Assembly (NCBI GenBank): GCA_030844895.1
Contig: CM061231.1
Location: 32,931,149-32,995,148, forward strand
Length of the DNA stretch: 64,000 nt
From: Ambrosia x helenae
Taxonomy: Eukaryota > Streptophyta > Magnoliopsida > Asterales > Asteraceae
Direction: 5' to 3'
Notes under the pieces: generated by a model
What the model was told of the DNA's origin: nothing
The model's database searches: none
Seen by the model: only the letters and a program-made list of their open reading frames with translations
Program-made: the position numbers and the translations under genes
Part shown: piece after piece, positions 22,771-33,258 of the stretch
How positions within the stretch are numbered: the stretch's first letter is position 1
Layout: each line of letters opens with the position of its first letter

Positions 22771-24347
22771 GGCCCACAAGTAGTATTGGACTAGAAACTG
22801 CTCACGTGCTTGCTTTGCGCGGTGTACATGTAGTTATGGCAACCAGGAATGTGGAAGCCGCTGCAAAATGCAAGGAAACCATAATAAAGGGCTGCCATAA
22901 TGCAGCCATTGATGTTATGGAGCTTGATGTAAGTTCACTGGAATCTGTCCGAAACTTTGCAAATGAGTACATTTCCATGGGTCTACCCCTCAATATCCTC
23001 ATGTAAGATAAATTACAATTTCTTTCAGTTGTATCTAAAACTTAGTTTGAAGTGTACAGGTCTCAACTGTTTGTTTTTTGTCGTTTGTAGTGCTAATGCA
23101 GGGGTGATGGCTCCTCCATTTTCCCTTTCCAAAGACAGAGTTGAGAGTCAGTTTGCTACTAACTATATTGGTACGCACCTCTTTAACGAATGTTATCATG
23201 TATTCTGTATGTTCCGTTTCACAACTCGCACTTTTGTTTCTCTTAGGAAAATATTTTCGTAATGTAAATCCTGTTTTCTTCTTATGATTTAGGACACTTC
23301 CATTTGACGAATCTGTTGTTGGATACGATGAAAAATACCGCCAAAAACTTTGGAAAAGAAGGGTGGATTGCTTTAGTTTCATCAGAAGTTCATAGGCTTA
23401 CATACAAAGGAGGAATCATGTTTGACAAGCTAAATGATGAAAAATGGTATAAATTATTAAGTCCATTTTCTTTATTATTGTAGATCCAGTTTCTTTATTA
23501 TTAATTAAAACAGGACCCGAAGAAAACATTCACACCTTAAGGAGGATTTTCAAGATTTGACAACATTTATAGTACTATAATTCACCTAATATGGGTCCCT
23601 TGTCTTATGGACAAGTGAAGCCCATGAAACGGAGATGCGCCTTTTTTCTGGATTCATTTAAGCTAACCATTTGCTATACCGTCAATTTTTCAGCTATAAT
23701 AGTTTCTATGCTTATGTGCAATCAAAGCTTGCTAATATTCTACACGCTAAGGTGTTAACAAGGCGCCTCAAGGTAATTATTAAGATCCATAATCACATAG
23801 ACATAACTATTATGATATAAATCATATATACATTATTGTGTACAGGAAGAAGGGGTGGACATAACTGTCAATACATTGCATCCTGGAGTCATTGCAACCA
23901 ATCTTTCACGTCACTCGAGCTGCATGTCAGGTAACTACAGATTTTTCCGGTTGGTCTTTCAAAAACTGTAATCTGTTTTCTTATGATGCTAAGTTTATCT
24001 TTCAACTTTCTTGACATAGTTTGCTTATATGGACTCTTCACACACCTTCAAAAGAACATCCCACAGGTTTGTTCCTATTTTCATTTTGTGGGTCTGGATT
24101 AAATAGATATAGGACTTATGAAATATTGATGTCATTAAGTCATAACTGATAACTAAACAATGCTATTTGATTTTCATTTCAGGGAGCTTCAACCACATGA
24201 TATTTGGCATTAATCCCAAAGGTGAAAGGAGTTAGCAGCGAATATTTTACTGACAATAATATGGCTAAACCGAGCGGTCATGCCAAGGATGTTGAGTTGG
24301 CAAAGAAACTATGGAAATGTGTTATGGAGTTGACCATGTCGAAGTAA
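22771..24347 (+). pseudogene. Short-chain dehydrogenase (TIC32 / retinol dehydrogenase-like), first exon missing
   Basis: Seven exons can be traced: 22771-23002, 23091-23170, 23293-23446, 23694-23772, 23846-23930, 24020-24066 and 24183-24347, all with GT..AG borders. They encode most of a classical NAD(P)-binding SDR: the end of the cofactor loop, then GVHVVMATRN, NAG spanning a splice junction, LVSS (catalytic Ser), Y-x3-K (YVQSK) and HPGVIATNLS. The first exon with the start of the Rossmann fold is missing. The middle Gly of the glycine loop is Ser, and TGA replaces a Cys codon at 24198-24200 in the last exon. Introns remain, so capture was at DNA level. Family members act on steroid, retinoid or chloroplast substrates; this copy should be inactive. 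Confidence 0.85.
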
Positions 24348-24904
24348 ACCAGACAAGTTTAATTTGGTGTTTCCTTTGTAATATAGTCTCTGTACTCTAT
24401 TCTTTTTGTCAATTCATTTTCTGTGAATATTGTGTATGATTGTTAGTGTTGTTCTGTATGATTTTTTTTTCATAGAACTGGGGCGATGTGTTGTAATGTG
24501 CATGTATATAGCAATATGTAATGTTGTATTTGAACATGTATGCAAAAATAAAATGATTTTAAATATTAGGCTTTCTATTTAATTTGCTTAAAAAAAGAAT
24601 ATAGCTTGGTACATATACAGAAATTTATAAGCCGAAGACACTGAATATTCTGTAACTAATGTATATTTTTCGTTTATAAGCGGGGATCATATATTTGCAA
24701 AAATATATTCTAATGCAGTTAGTAATTGTGGAATGGGGATATGTTTATGTTGTGTAACAAACAGTGAAAACATGAATCTAAGAAATAGTAATTTAACCAA
24801 TCTTTGTTACCAACTTCATTAATTGCATTGTCGCTGGCAAACGTAGATGAGTGGGCATTGTCTTACCCATTTTAGCACGTCGCAACGCGCGCTGGTTAAA
24901 AAAC

Positions 24905-24908
24905 CTAG
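24905..24908 (+). other. Helitron 3' CTAG terminus
   Basis: CTAG followed by T, about 15 bases after a short GC-rich hairpin. It coincides to the base with the junction predicted from the uninterrupted LTR-A. Confidence 0.75.
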
Positions 24909-25599
24909 TTTAAAATAGTAGTTAATTAAATGATAAATAAAGAAATTGAGAAAATAAATAAATAAATAAAAAGATTTTTTGTAAGATCTTGATCAAAAGT
25001 GGTTGTACTAAAATATTATAATGTGAAAATAATTTTTATAAAATTATTTTCTTAATTAATGAATACATAATACCTTATAATTTATTTGTCAAAATATGGT
25101 ATTAATATCCAAAAATATTAAAATTCATAAATGTCAGATCATAAAATTATATTTCTGTTCTAAATGAATAAAAAATAATTTATGTGAAATTTTGATGCAA
25201 AAATAATGAAAAATGGATTTATGGTGAATTATTTATGATGAAAAAAGCATAAATTAATTAAAAATAATAAATAAATTTTTTTTTCTGAAATTAAAATTTA
25301 ATTCTGAATGTTTATTGATTTATAAGTTTAAAATAATTTTTATGAAATTTTATAAAATTGTTTAGACATTTTTATAGAATTTTTAATTTATTAATGAATA
25401 TACTTGTAATATATTTTATGTATATTAAACAAGTGATTGTTGTTAAACTAAAAATTGTATAATAAAGTTTACCATTTGAATAACATAAAATAAGTTTTGT
25501 AGAATTTATAAAGTGGTTTTGGTATTTTAAAATCCTTTTTAAAAGAAAATAACAATAATATAAAAAGAAAAGGGTTTTTAAACAAAAGAAAAAAAAGGT

Positions 25600-25850
25600 T
25601 GTGGTTGCTGAGACTCGAACCCGAGTCAGTGGTCGGTCCAAAGTTTATCACCAGTGTGTCTCACCACTGAGCCACACCCAGAGAACGGTTTTTAAACCAG
25701 ATTTGAAATGTGATAAGGTGTGTTTAGTGTTTAAATCATATATTATAAAAGAAATGGGAACAAAAACGCATGGCACTGGCATCGAACCCAAGCCCTCTTC
25801 ATTGAACATTAGAGGACACAACCATCTGATCAACATCAGATGGTTGTTTT
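25600..25850 (-). repeat. Two tRNA-like promoter pairs within LTR-B
   Basis: On the minus strand, TGGCTCAGTGG (A box) and GGGTTCGAGTCTC (B box) lie about 40 bases apart (25672-25608). A second pair, TGATCAGATGG and GGGTTCGATGCC, lies at 25835-25780. LTR-A has both pairs in degraded form. They look like tRNA-derived (SINE-like) sequence fixed in the LTR; no complete tRNA fold is evident. Confidence 0.5.
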
Positions 25851-26592
25851 GTTTTGTTACAGAAATATTTTTAAACGTATATGAGAATGTATCATCTTCC
25901 CCAATTTAAATCTATGAACCCTAGTTTACCAAATCGAAACAATCACGAACTGATAACAGAAACTAATAGAGGGTTTTTCATCCCTGACAAAAACCGACCC
26001 TTAATCATAAAACGAACGAGTTTGAGATGTGCCGATTAATGGAGAAAAAAACAAGCACACATACATGGGTCAAAACACTTCAAATCAGCAAGTTTTAGAG
26101 ATTATGAGATGGTTTTGATAAAGGGGTTATTAATATCGGCCCTTTCTGATTCAATACTTCGTTTCAATTTATACTAACTGCCAATAAATGGAAGGTTAAT
26201 ATCTTTGACTCATTTAGTCAAAACAACAGTCAATCAAGCTCAATCAAGAGTTGTATACGCGTCTTTGATGAGCAGTGACTACGCAGAAATTATGGTAAGT
26301 CAAACCAAGATTAAAATCCATTCCAAATTTAAGTCATGGCGCGTTAGTTTGATTGTTTGGGTGTCGGTGGGTCGAAAATAGGCGGTCGAGTCTAGTTTGG
26401 CTAGTTGGGTAGGAGAGATGGAAGAACAGGTGTGGGCCGGGTATGAGTCTTGGGCTGGGTAGCTTGGACTCCGAAAAAAATGGGCTTGTTGGGTTATGTT
26501 TAGGTTTGATTTGGTTATAAAAGTGTTTTGGTTTGTTTTTAAAAAAAAATTGACAGTGCATAACTAAGCTAAAAGAAAGAACTAAAAATCTG

Positions 26593-26634
<42 letters not shown>

Positions 26635-26660
26635 TAAACCAATTGAAATATATATATATA

Positions 26661-29600
26661 GGCTAAGTATCTACATAAAACCCAAAATTTTGAAGAAACT
26701 CCCGGAAACTCATCTAGTGGTCCAGATTAATCCACAACACCATCTATTAATTTAATCAATAAGGGTAAAATAGTTATTTTACTCTTCCCCCTCTTTTTTA
26801 ATTTGAATTTTATCTTCTCCCTCCTATATAAACAACCACTCACACTCTCTCTCTTCATCTCTCTTCCACCATCTCTATCAAGATTAATCCCACTACCACC
26901 ACCATCACCACCAATACTCTGTTTACTACCTCCACTAATACTTTGTTTTCCATCCAGATTAAACCCATCTCTCTTCTACCATCTCAAACAAAGAAATTAA
27001 GTTCTTTCAATAAGTACAAGCAGGAAGTCCTTCTCGTTTGCACCCCTAGTGACATCCGTCACCCTAGTCTTTCATCTACTTGACAATAATAGCCCTTCAA
27101 ATATTTCCATTACAGTCCATGTAGGTTTCGTCGTTTTTTTTAAATTTAATTTTAGAGCGAACCAAAATTTTATCATTTGTATTTATTGTGGATCGGGTAT
27201 AAGTTTTAAGCAAACGCGTATGTTGAAACGTCATTCGGAATAGATACTATAAAATTTTCAAGTTTATAAAGTTTTAGAAGGTTTTAGTTAAATAAACTTA
27301 ACTTGGTTAAGCTTTATATAGAAAAAAAACTAACTAAATTACAAAGAAACTAACTATGTTAAACATGAGGGACCATATTTGTCATTTACCCAAAGTTTCA
27401 AAAGTCTAACCTCCCTCCCACCTGTGTGCGTTTGTTTTCCGGCAGAGCTTTGGCCGGAATCCGGCAGGTTCCTCCGGCGAACCATTTAAAGCCTCTAAAC
27501 CTTTTTTTAATGCAATTTTCATGGGGGATTTGTAACGCATGACATATTCGAACCGTTCCACCCATTTATGCAGCGTGTAAACACGTTTAATCGGCTATAA
27601 TGATTCTTCCATTTGTAACCGTCGTTTTAATCAAGAACCGATCTGTTTCGAACGTATTTGTTATAAATTGAACATTGTGATACATTTCTGCACCATCACA
27701 CATCTTAAACCAGCAAAATTTATCGTTGAATTCGGTTCAGAAGGGGTAGAATCGGACCACATAGTAGCGATTTTTTTTTCTTCCTATTCGACCTCCAAAT
27801 CGTTATTGTAAGTTCGATTCTTTGTTGCCGTTTTGTTTTTCGTAATAATCTGATCAGAAACCCCATGTTTTCTGTGTTGATTCGTGGGTGATTTAGATTA
27901 TTGTAATGAATGTTAGGGTTAGGGTTTGTCTTAGATAATTGGGGAAGAAGATGACATTTCCTATAATGAATAAATATTAGCATTAACTAAATATTTCAAC
28001 AAAATGGATAAGTGGTGGAGTGGTGTGTGCTTGTGTTGATGTTTGGACCAGCCTAGGTTCGAGCCCCTCACAGCCCACCCATTTTAGATAGGTTTTTTTT
28101 TTGTTTCTTTTTGAAATTTATTTTATTTATTTATACATTTATAATATTTACACAACTTATAATATTTATAATAAATCTATTTTAGCTCCAAAAATCATAA
28201 AAATTTAGGAGTAGCATCTTGTCACCATAAAGAAAATTATCACACTTTTGCTTTCTGAAAATTATTTAATTTTCGTTATTTTATTAATTTAAATTGTTTT
28301 AATCATAATTAATTGATTAAAAATTCATTTTTAATGATTTTAATCTCAAACTTTATGAAAAATTATTTCTAATCATTATGAACTGAAATAAAAATTATTG
28401 GTTCAGAAAACACTTATTTTTATTAATTTTCCTATTTTTAATCATTTAAACATGATTTAATTCTATTAAATCAGTTTTAAATATAAATAAGTTTATAAAA
28501 ATTATGAGAAAATTATCTTCATTGATTTACATCATAAAGAATCCATTTTCTATAAAACTAACATTTTTGGATCATGTCTTGTACTTTTAATCTTATTTAT
28601 GTTAATTAGACATAATTGAACATTTATTTATTTACACTATTTAAACCTCTATTTTATAAATACTTTTCTTATAAAATAGAAATGTTTTGTGTTTGAAAAT
28701 CTTAATTACCATTTGTTAAATCATTGTGAAACACATAATTATTTATTTATTTATACATTTATGATTATTGTATTTAGTTAATTTAGTTAAAGTAATTAAC
28801 TAAATTATTTCGTCTTAATTATTCAAACATATTTTATCTAAATATTCAATTGGTAATAATTATATTACCTAAACCACATTTACAAACTTTGGTATATTAT
28901 ACAACTTTATATTAATTCGACGTATCATAAAAAAAACTCTAATTCCCCGAATCGACCTAGCAAACTCTAATGCCTTAGACCCTAGTTACTTTAGACTCTT
29001 AGACATTTCCTTATTAGTATGCTTACACATTATAGGTTGAATTCCTTGGAATTCCCATTACTTAGCTCACGACCGCTTAAGTGGATTTTGATCGCTTTCG
29101 CAAACTGTGAGTATATCTTTCCCCTTTTTACTGTTTTACTATTTTTGGGGTGACTCATGTATCTATTATCAAGTTTCTATTACTTCTTACTAAAATAGCA
29201 ATTCTCATGTGTGTTTGCTTTATGTTAATTTGTGTGTCTATGACTTGTCAAAATCATTAACCTTTGAGGGCCTGGCATTTCAATGAATAGTACTATGGTA
29301 TATACCCCTTGTGACTCTGTTGAGAGACCTTGGTCATTGTCTTGTGATTCATATTACTCAAAAATGTTTTGATTCTTGATTCTTGATACTTATTTCTTAG
29401 GGTTGATTTTGAACGGACATTACTTAAATTACATAATTGCAAATGGTATACAACACAAGAATTGCGAAACGTTTTGTATTATATATATCAAACAGATGTA
29501 CTCACCAATACATTATATGTGTTGACAAATTATTTTGTACATGTTTCAGGTGACGTTTGATCTTACTTGCTTTCACGCTTAGGCTGGACCTAGTGCTTAA

Positions 29601-30434
29601 ATAAAAGTTGAACATTTATTTTCTATGTTTGAGATATCTATTAAGACTCTTTGTATTTCATTTTGAATAATGGAAGTTAATGGCTATTAATATTTACATT
29701 TTAGTCCATGTGCTTTTGAACAATCGTCAGTACATGACACCTCGATGTTTCCGCCATCGGTTGGGGTGTTACAATCATCAAAAATGAAGTGTAGACAGTT
29801 TTTTTTATTTATGATAGTTTTTTTTAGGATTTGTTGATTGTAATGACCGTTTTATGGATTATTTTTGTTACGTTTATATGTTGTTTTGTAATTGATTTTT
29901 TTATAAATTTATACATTTTGTTTTTGTAATTAAAAAGTAGTGAATTTTAAAAAGTAAAATCATAAGGACCATGGTATGTATATAACACACGTAACAAAAT
30001 GTCTATAACCATATCAATTGTCGTTACGTATGCAACAATTATGGTGCTGGTACAATAAAACAAAAAAAATATGGTCTAATAAAAAAATAATAAATCAGCA
30101 TTTTTTAAATAATATAAACTGGCAACTCAGTTTTAACCTATGTAACACAACACATGTTACATATGTAACACGGGCGTCTGACAGCTTATATAAAAATATG
30201 AAAAAAGTAAGAGAGAGATGATGTGACATGTGTGGGGTCAACTTGTTATAGATGCTTTTTTAGAAAAATGTCATTTGACCATTTTGCCCTTTTTTTGTCA
30301 TCTAGTCTATTAAAGGTAATAAATTTAAATAAAAAAATAATGAATAATATGTGGACCATTAATCTAGTTTGATCAATGGTTCTAAAAGAGTTTAGTAGGT
30401 TTCTTCAATTTAGGTGGGTTTTATTTAATCCTTC

Positions 30435-30438
<4 letters not shown>
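26661..30438. mobile_element. TA-microsatellite-inserted element, 3.8 kb, with degenerate inverted ends
   Basis: The (TA)n of LTR-B is interrupted here: TA repeats lie on both sides and LTR sequence resumes at 30439. The ends are imperfect inverted repeats. The left has TAAAACCCAAAATTTTGAAG and then AAACTC; the right end in reverse complement has TAAAACCCACCTAAATTGAA and then AAACTC, and GGTCCA(G/C)A follows in both. The interior includes a TATA box with a CT-rich leader-like stretch (26820-26900), a short frame with a Cys-x2-Cys..His pattern (27170-27243), and an LTR remnant (to 29773). No transposase was found. Confidence 0.55.
27990..29773 (+). repeat. LTR-C: Tekay-type LTR remnant, plus strand
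   Basis: The right end CATCGGTTGGGGTGTTACA at 29773 matches, inverted, the end of LTR-B at 20395. Inside are the same landmarks as other LTRs here: a leader donor GTGAGTATATC (29107-29117), CCCCTTTTTACTG..TTTTTGGGG, the motif TACTCACCAATACATT and an acceptor CATGTTTCAG (about 29541-29550). A tRNA-like A/B pair lies near 28010-28070. I could not fix its left end or find a matching duplication of ATCAT (29774-29778), so it may be a solo or truncated LTR. Confidence 0.55.
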
Positions 30439-30491
<53 letters not shown>

Positions 30492-30566
30492 GAAAATAGG
30501 GGTAAAGATGTATAAAAATAAGGGCTTTTATTTATTAAGATTTGGGGAAAAAAGCACAATGTTACA

Positions 30567-31585
30567 GCTCGGCTGTTCTCTCCTTTGACCGAAAGAACTT
30601 CGCCACTGGGAAGGGGAATACGGACAATCTTTTCTCGACACACGATCTCCGCATGGTTCTTCAAAATTACCCAACTCGATTGGCAGTAAGTCGATATGAA
30701 AGTCATGATCTCCCAAGTTTATGGTACATCCTGCATCGACTTCTTCCGACTCAATACCCTTACCGTTGGCCAATTCTATAGATTAACGTGTGCCCAACTT
30801 ACTAGATCCTACCCCAAGGGTCTTTCTAAAGTACACAAGCATAAGTGTTGTTTACGAGGAACGTACCGGTAACAACGTTGGGATCCTCACGAGCTTCACC
30901 AGCTCCAATAAAAAAAGCTCTACCGTGAGCTTGGTTCCTCAACTTCGGGCAATCCTTATTGAAGTGATTCGCTGCACCACACTCAAAGCATCATGGTTTC
31001 CCGTCAGGGTTACCAGCAGCCTTAGCACGGCAGCGGGAAGTCTGATACTCGATCTTTTTGCAGAAGTCACAACGAATGCTGTCACATGACCCGACATGGT
31101 GATAGTTACACTTGTTGCAAAGTAGATGCGGTCCACTATACTTCTTGCGGGGCTCAGCAGCCGCAGTAGTAGTGGTTGCAAAAAATGTCTGGGCAGTCTC
31201 TTGTCTCTTATCAGACCGATTTCCACCATTTTTACCCTTCTTGGTATACGACCACTTTCTTTTGTCACCCGCGATTCCTCTTTTCTCAACCTCCTTCTTA
31301 AGAAATGTGCCCATACACACTGTGTCATCTGTAAGACTATGAGCGAGGGTGACGGCTCCTTGAATGGTGGTGGGTTCAGCAGTAGTTACCATAGTGCGAA
31401 TCTTAGGGGAGAGTCCCCATATGTACCTTTCAACCTGTTTGCATTCCGGAGTAACCAAGTGTGGTACGAGACGAGACAGCTCATGAAAACGTGTAGTGTT
31501 AGTGGCGACCTCCGCTCTAGACATAGTCAGATTCCAGAACTCCAAATCAAGCATCTGCAGCTCACTACGAGGGCAGTACTTCTCC
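30567..31585 (-). pseudogene. G3 gag (C-terminal part) and protease remnant
   Basis: Continuation of the gag at 40473-40933: if G2 and one TCTCC copy are removed, the reading frame passes through the junction without a break. It shows CPRSELQMLDLEFWNLTM, a Lys-rich linker, a zinc-finger region (CNKCNYHHVGSCDSIRC) and a second knuckle of the CFECG type around 30970. After that, stops appear and the protease DSG motif is missing. A protease C-terminal piece (IRIPLPSGEVLSV-like) ends at 30567, where element X was inserted. Reverse transcriptase and integrase of G3 are not in the window. Confidence 0.8.
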
Positions 31586-33096
31586 TGTCACACCCTCAAA
31601 ATCCACTTGCGGAGTTTTACCGCGAGGCGCATGACAAACCAGGATCCAAACCAACGATCACAATAAACAAGTCTAAATGAATTAAAATGTAATTTCAAAA
31701 CACAGTTTAATATTCCCGTTTACAGCGGAAGCTTATTCAAATAAAATCCAACATAAATAAATCAAGTTCAATGTTTGTGAAATCATGCAACTCTATCTAG
31801 ACGCCGTGCAGACGCGTGCGCCCTAGTTCCATTGTGCTACCTTAGCGACCTGAGAAAACATGTAAAAGTTTACGTCAGCACAAAAATGCTGGTGAGTTTA
31901 CAGGTTTGCAGTTCAAGTACCAAGACCACCTGTCCATACTATAACAAATAGAAAACCAGTATACGCTAGCTAGGCGTACGTTTTGTTACTACCACGATTG
32001 GAAAACCATTACTAACTCGAATACCAAAAGTATGCCCGATGTATGTTCCTGTTGTTCCTGTTGTTCCTGTTTGAGACAATATGCACCCGCCGACCCTCCA
32101 AGTCGACGAGCGGGGTTGGTCACTCCCAATAGCGCTATTCACATTTCCCCGTTGTGCAAACCCGCACATTCATGGTTCCCCCCGGGACTTCCAAAGATCG
32201 TGTAGTACACAGTATAAACCCATAGTATGACAGTAGTTACCAAACAGTTGTTTTAACACATGTTTTCTCCCCCGAAAGTATAAATCCAGTTTAAAAGTGG
32301 GGCCGTAAACTCACCTTAAGTTCCTTTACTCCTTAACCCGAGTAAACTCAGCTGCTATGCTAGTCCCGTAAAGCGGCGACCTTGGAATTGTAAAAGGATG
32401 ATGGTTAGACCTTGAAACCTTGTGTTTTTGATCAAAATCGCCTTCCAGAGGTTGTTTAAGTGTTTGGGGCGGTTATGGGACGACTAGGGTTGATATTAGG
32501 GAGTTTAGGAGGTTAAGTATTGTATTTATAGGCGTTTCTAGTCGTCCAGCACGTTATAGGCGAGTATGCAGCAGCTACATGCGATTAGGGCTGCTAATCG
32601 CATGAGATTGGGCCTAATCGCCCCTATGTACACACGAGTAGCCTCCTACTCGTGTCTAATGTGCCCTACTCGCCTCCCCTATGGGCGATTAGGCTTCCTA
32701 ATCGCCTGTAGGGGTTCCTTTTGTGTGTTTTGCGCGTTAAACCCCGTTTTAACATATGTTAATGTATATTCATGTACCGACAAGTCACATAATGATTGTA
32801 AACACATAACACAAGTAAATACACATATTTACACTCGTTCACCAATTCCCGGGACTCGAGACTCGTATGTTCCGTATGCCCTGACGATCCTACAAATCGT
32901 CACCGTTTGTACACTTGGTTAAGGACCGACATCTAACGAACCTCTAGACCAACATCCAATGATCTTCTAGACTAACCAATAGTTCCCGAACCATGACCCG
33001 ACTTAACTAACCCAGTTAAGTATAATATACGCGTGACTCGCTAAGGTAGACTTTCATCTAGACAACGTTGTTAACCCGAAATTGCCAGGTGTCACA
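31586..33096 (-). repeat. G2 3' LTR
   Basis: Identical by eye to 38962-40472. On the minus strand it starts TGTGACACCTGG at 33096 and ends GAGGGTGTGACA at 31586. Confidence 0.95.
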
Positions 33097-33250
33097 TCAT
33101 CCCCACGTTAAAAGAATTTTCGTCCCGAAAATTTTGTACAAGTACAGAAAGAACAAAAGAAGTAACGAAGGAAACAAGCAAAAGGTAGAAACCAAAAGAG
33201 AGAGATTTACCCGAGTTGTCACATCATCCCCACGTTAAAAGGAATCTCGA
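33097..33250 (-). promoter_or_regulatory. G2 polypurine tract, present twice
   Basis: On the minus strand ACGTGGGGATGATGTGACA occurs just before and across the 3' LTR start and again about 125 bases upstream (about 33235-33217), each preceded by CGGGACGA or CGGGTCGA. This is the same arrangement as in G1. Confidence 0.75.
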
Positions 33251-33258
33251 CCCGAGAT

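Larger units (their letters stand above)
21217..24908 (+). mobile_element. Helitron-like insertion carrying captured gene fragments
   Basis: LTR-A (about 5720-5745) supplies the empty site: its TAGTTAATTTAAAATAG is split here between A (21216) and T (24909), the A/T target typical of Helitrons. The 3' end has a GC-rich imperfect hairpin (GCACG TCGCAA CGCGC, about 24874-24889) followed by CTAG at 24905-24908, another Helitron trait. The 5' end reads TTACATAC rather than the canonical TC, so it is degenerate or cut. It has no Rep/helicase gene and is non-autonomous. It carries exon 1 of a thioredoxin h gene, an unassigned segment, and most of a short-chain dehydrogenase gene with introns, all in the same direction, as expected for gene capture. 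Confidence 0.75.
20395..30566 (-). repeat. Element X 5' LTR (LTR-B), split by two insertions
   Basis: Read on the minus strand, the LTR starts TGTAACATTGTGC at 30566 and ends at 20395 beside the primer site. Its own sequence is 30566-30439, 26660-24909 and 21216-20395, about 2.70 kb. LTR-A at 5253-7649 is the uninterrupted counterpart and fixes both insertion points. The terminal CA has become GA next to the primer site (plus-strand TC). On its right is element G3; the possible target copy GCTCG (30567-30571) cannot be checked because the far end of X is lost. Confidence 0.8.

Noticed and set aside
23035..23382. Minus-strand frame of 115 codons across the dehydrogenase
   Set aside because: It crosses introns and exons of the plus-strand gene and has no family features.
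27170..27243. Cys-x2-Cys..His pattern like a zinc finger
   Set aside because: Only one short frame with one finger-like pattern and no neighbouring domain; too weak for a gene call.
30376..30588. Open frames rich in Tyr-Ile repeats
   Set aside because: They are translations of the (TA)n microsatellite.
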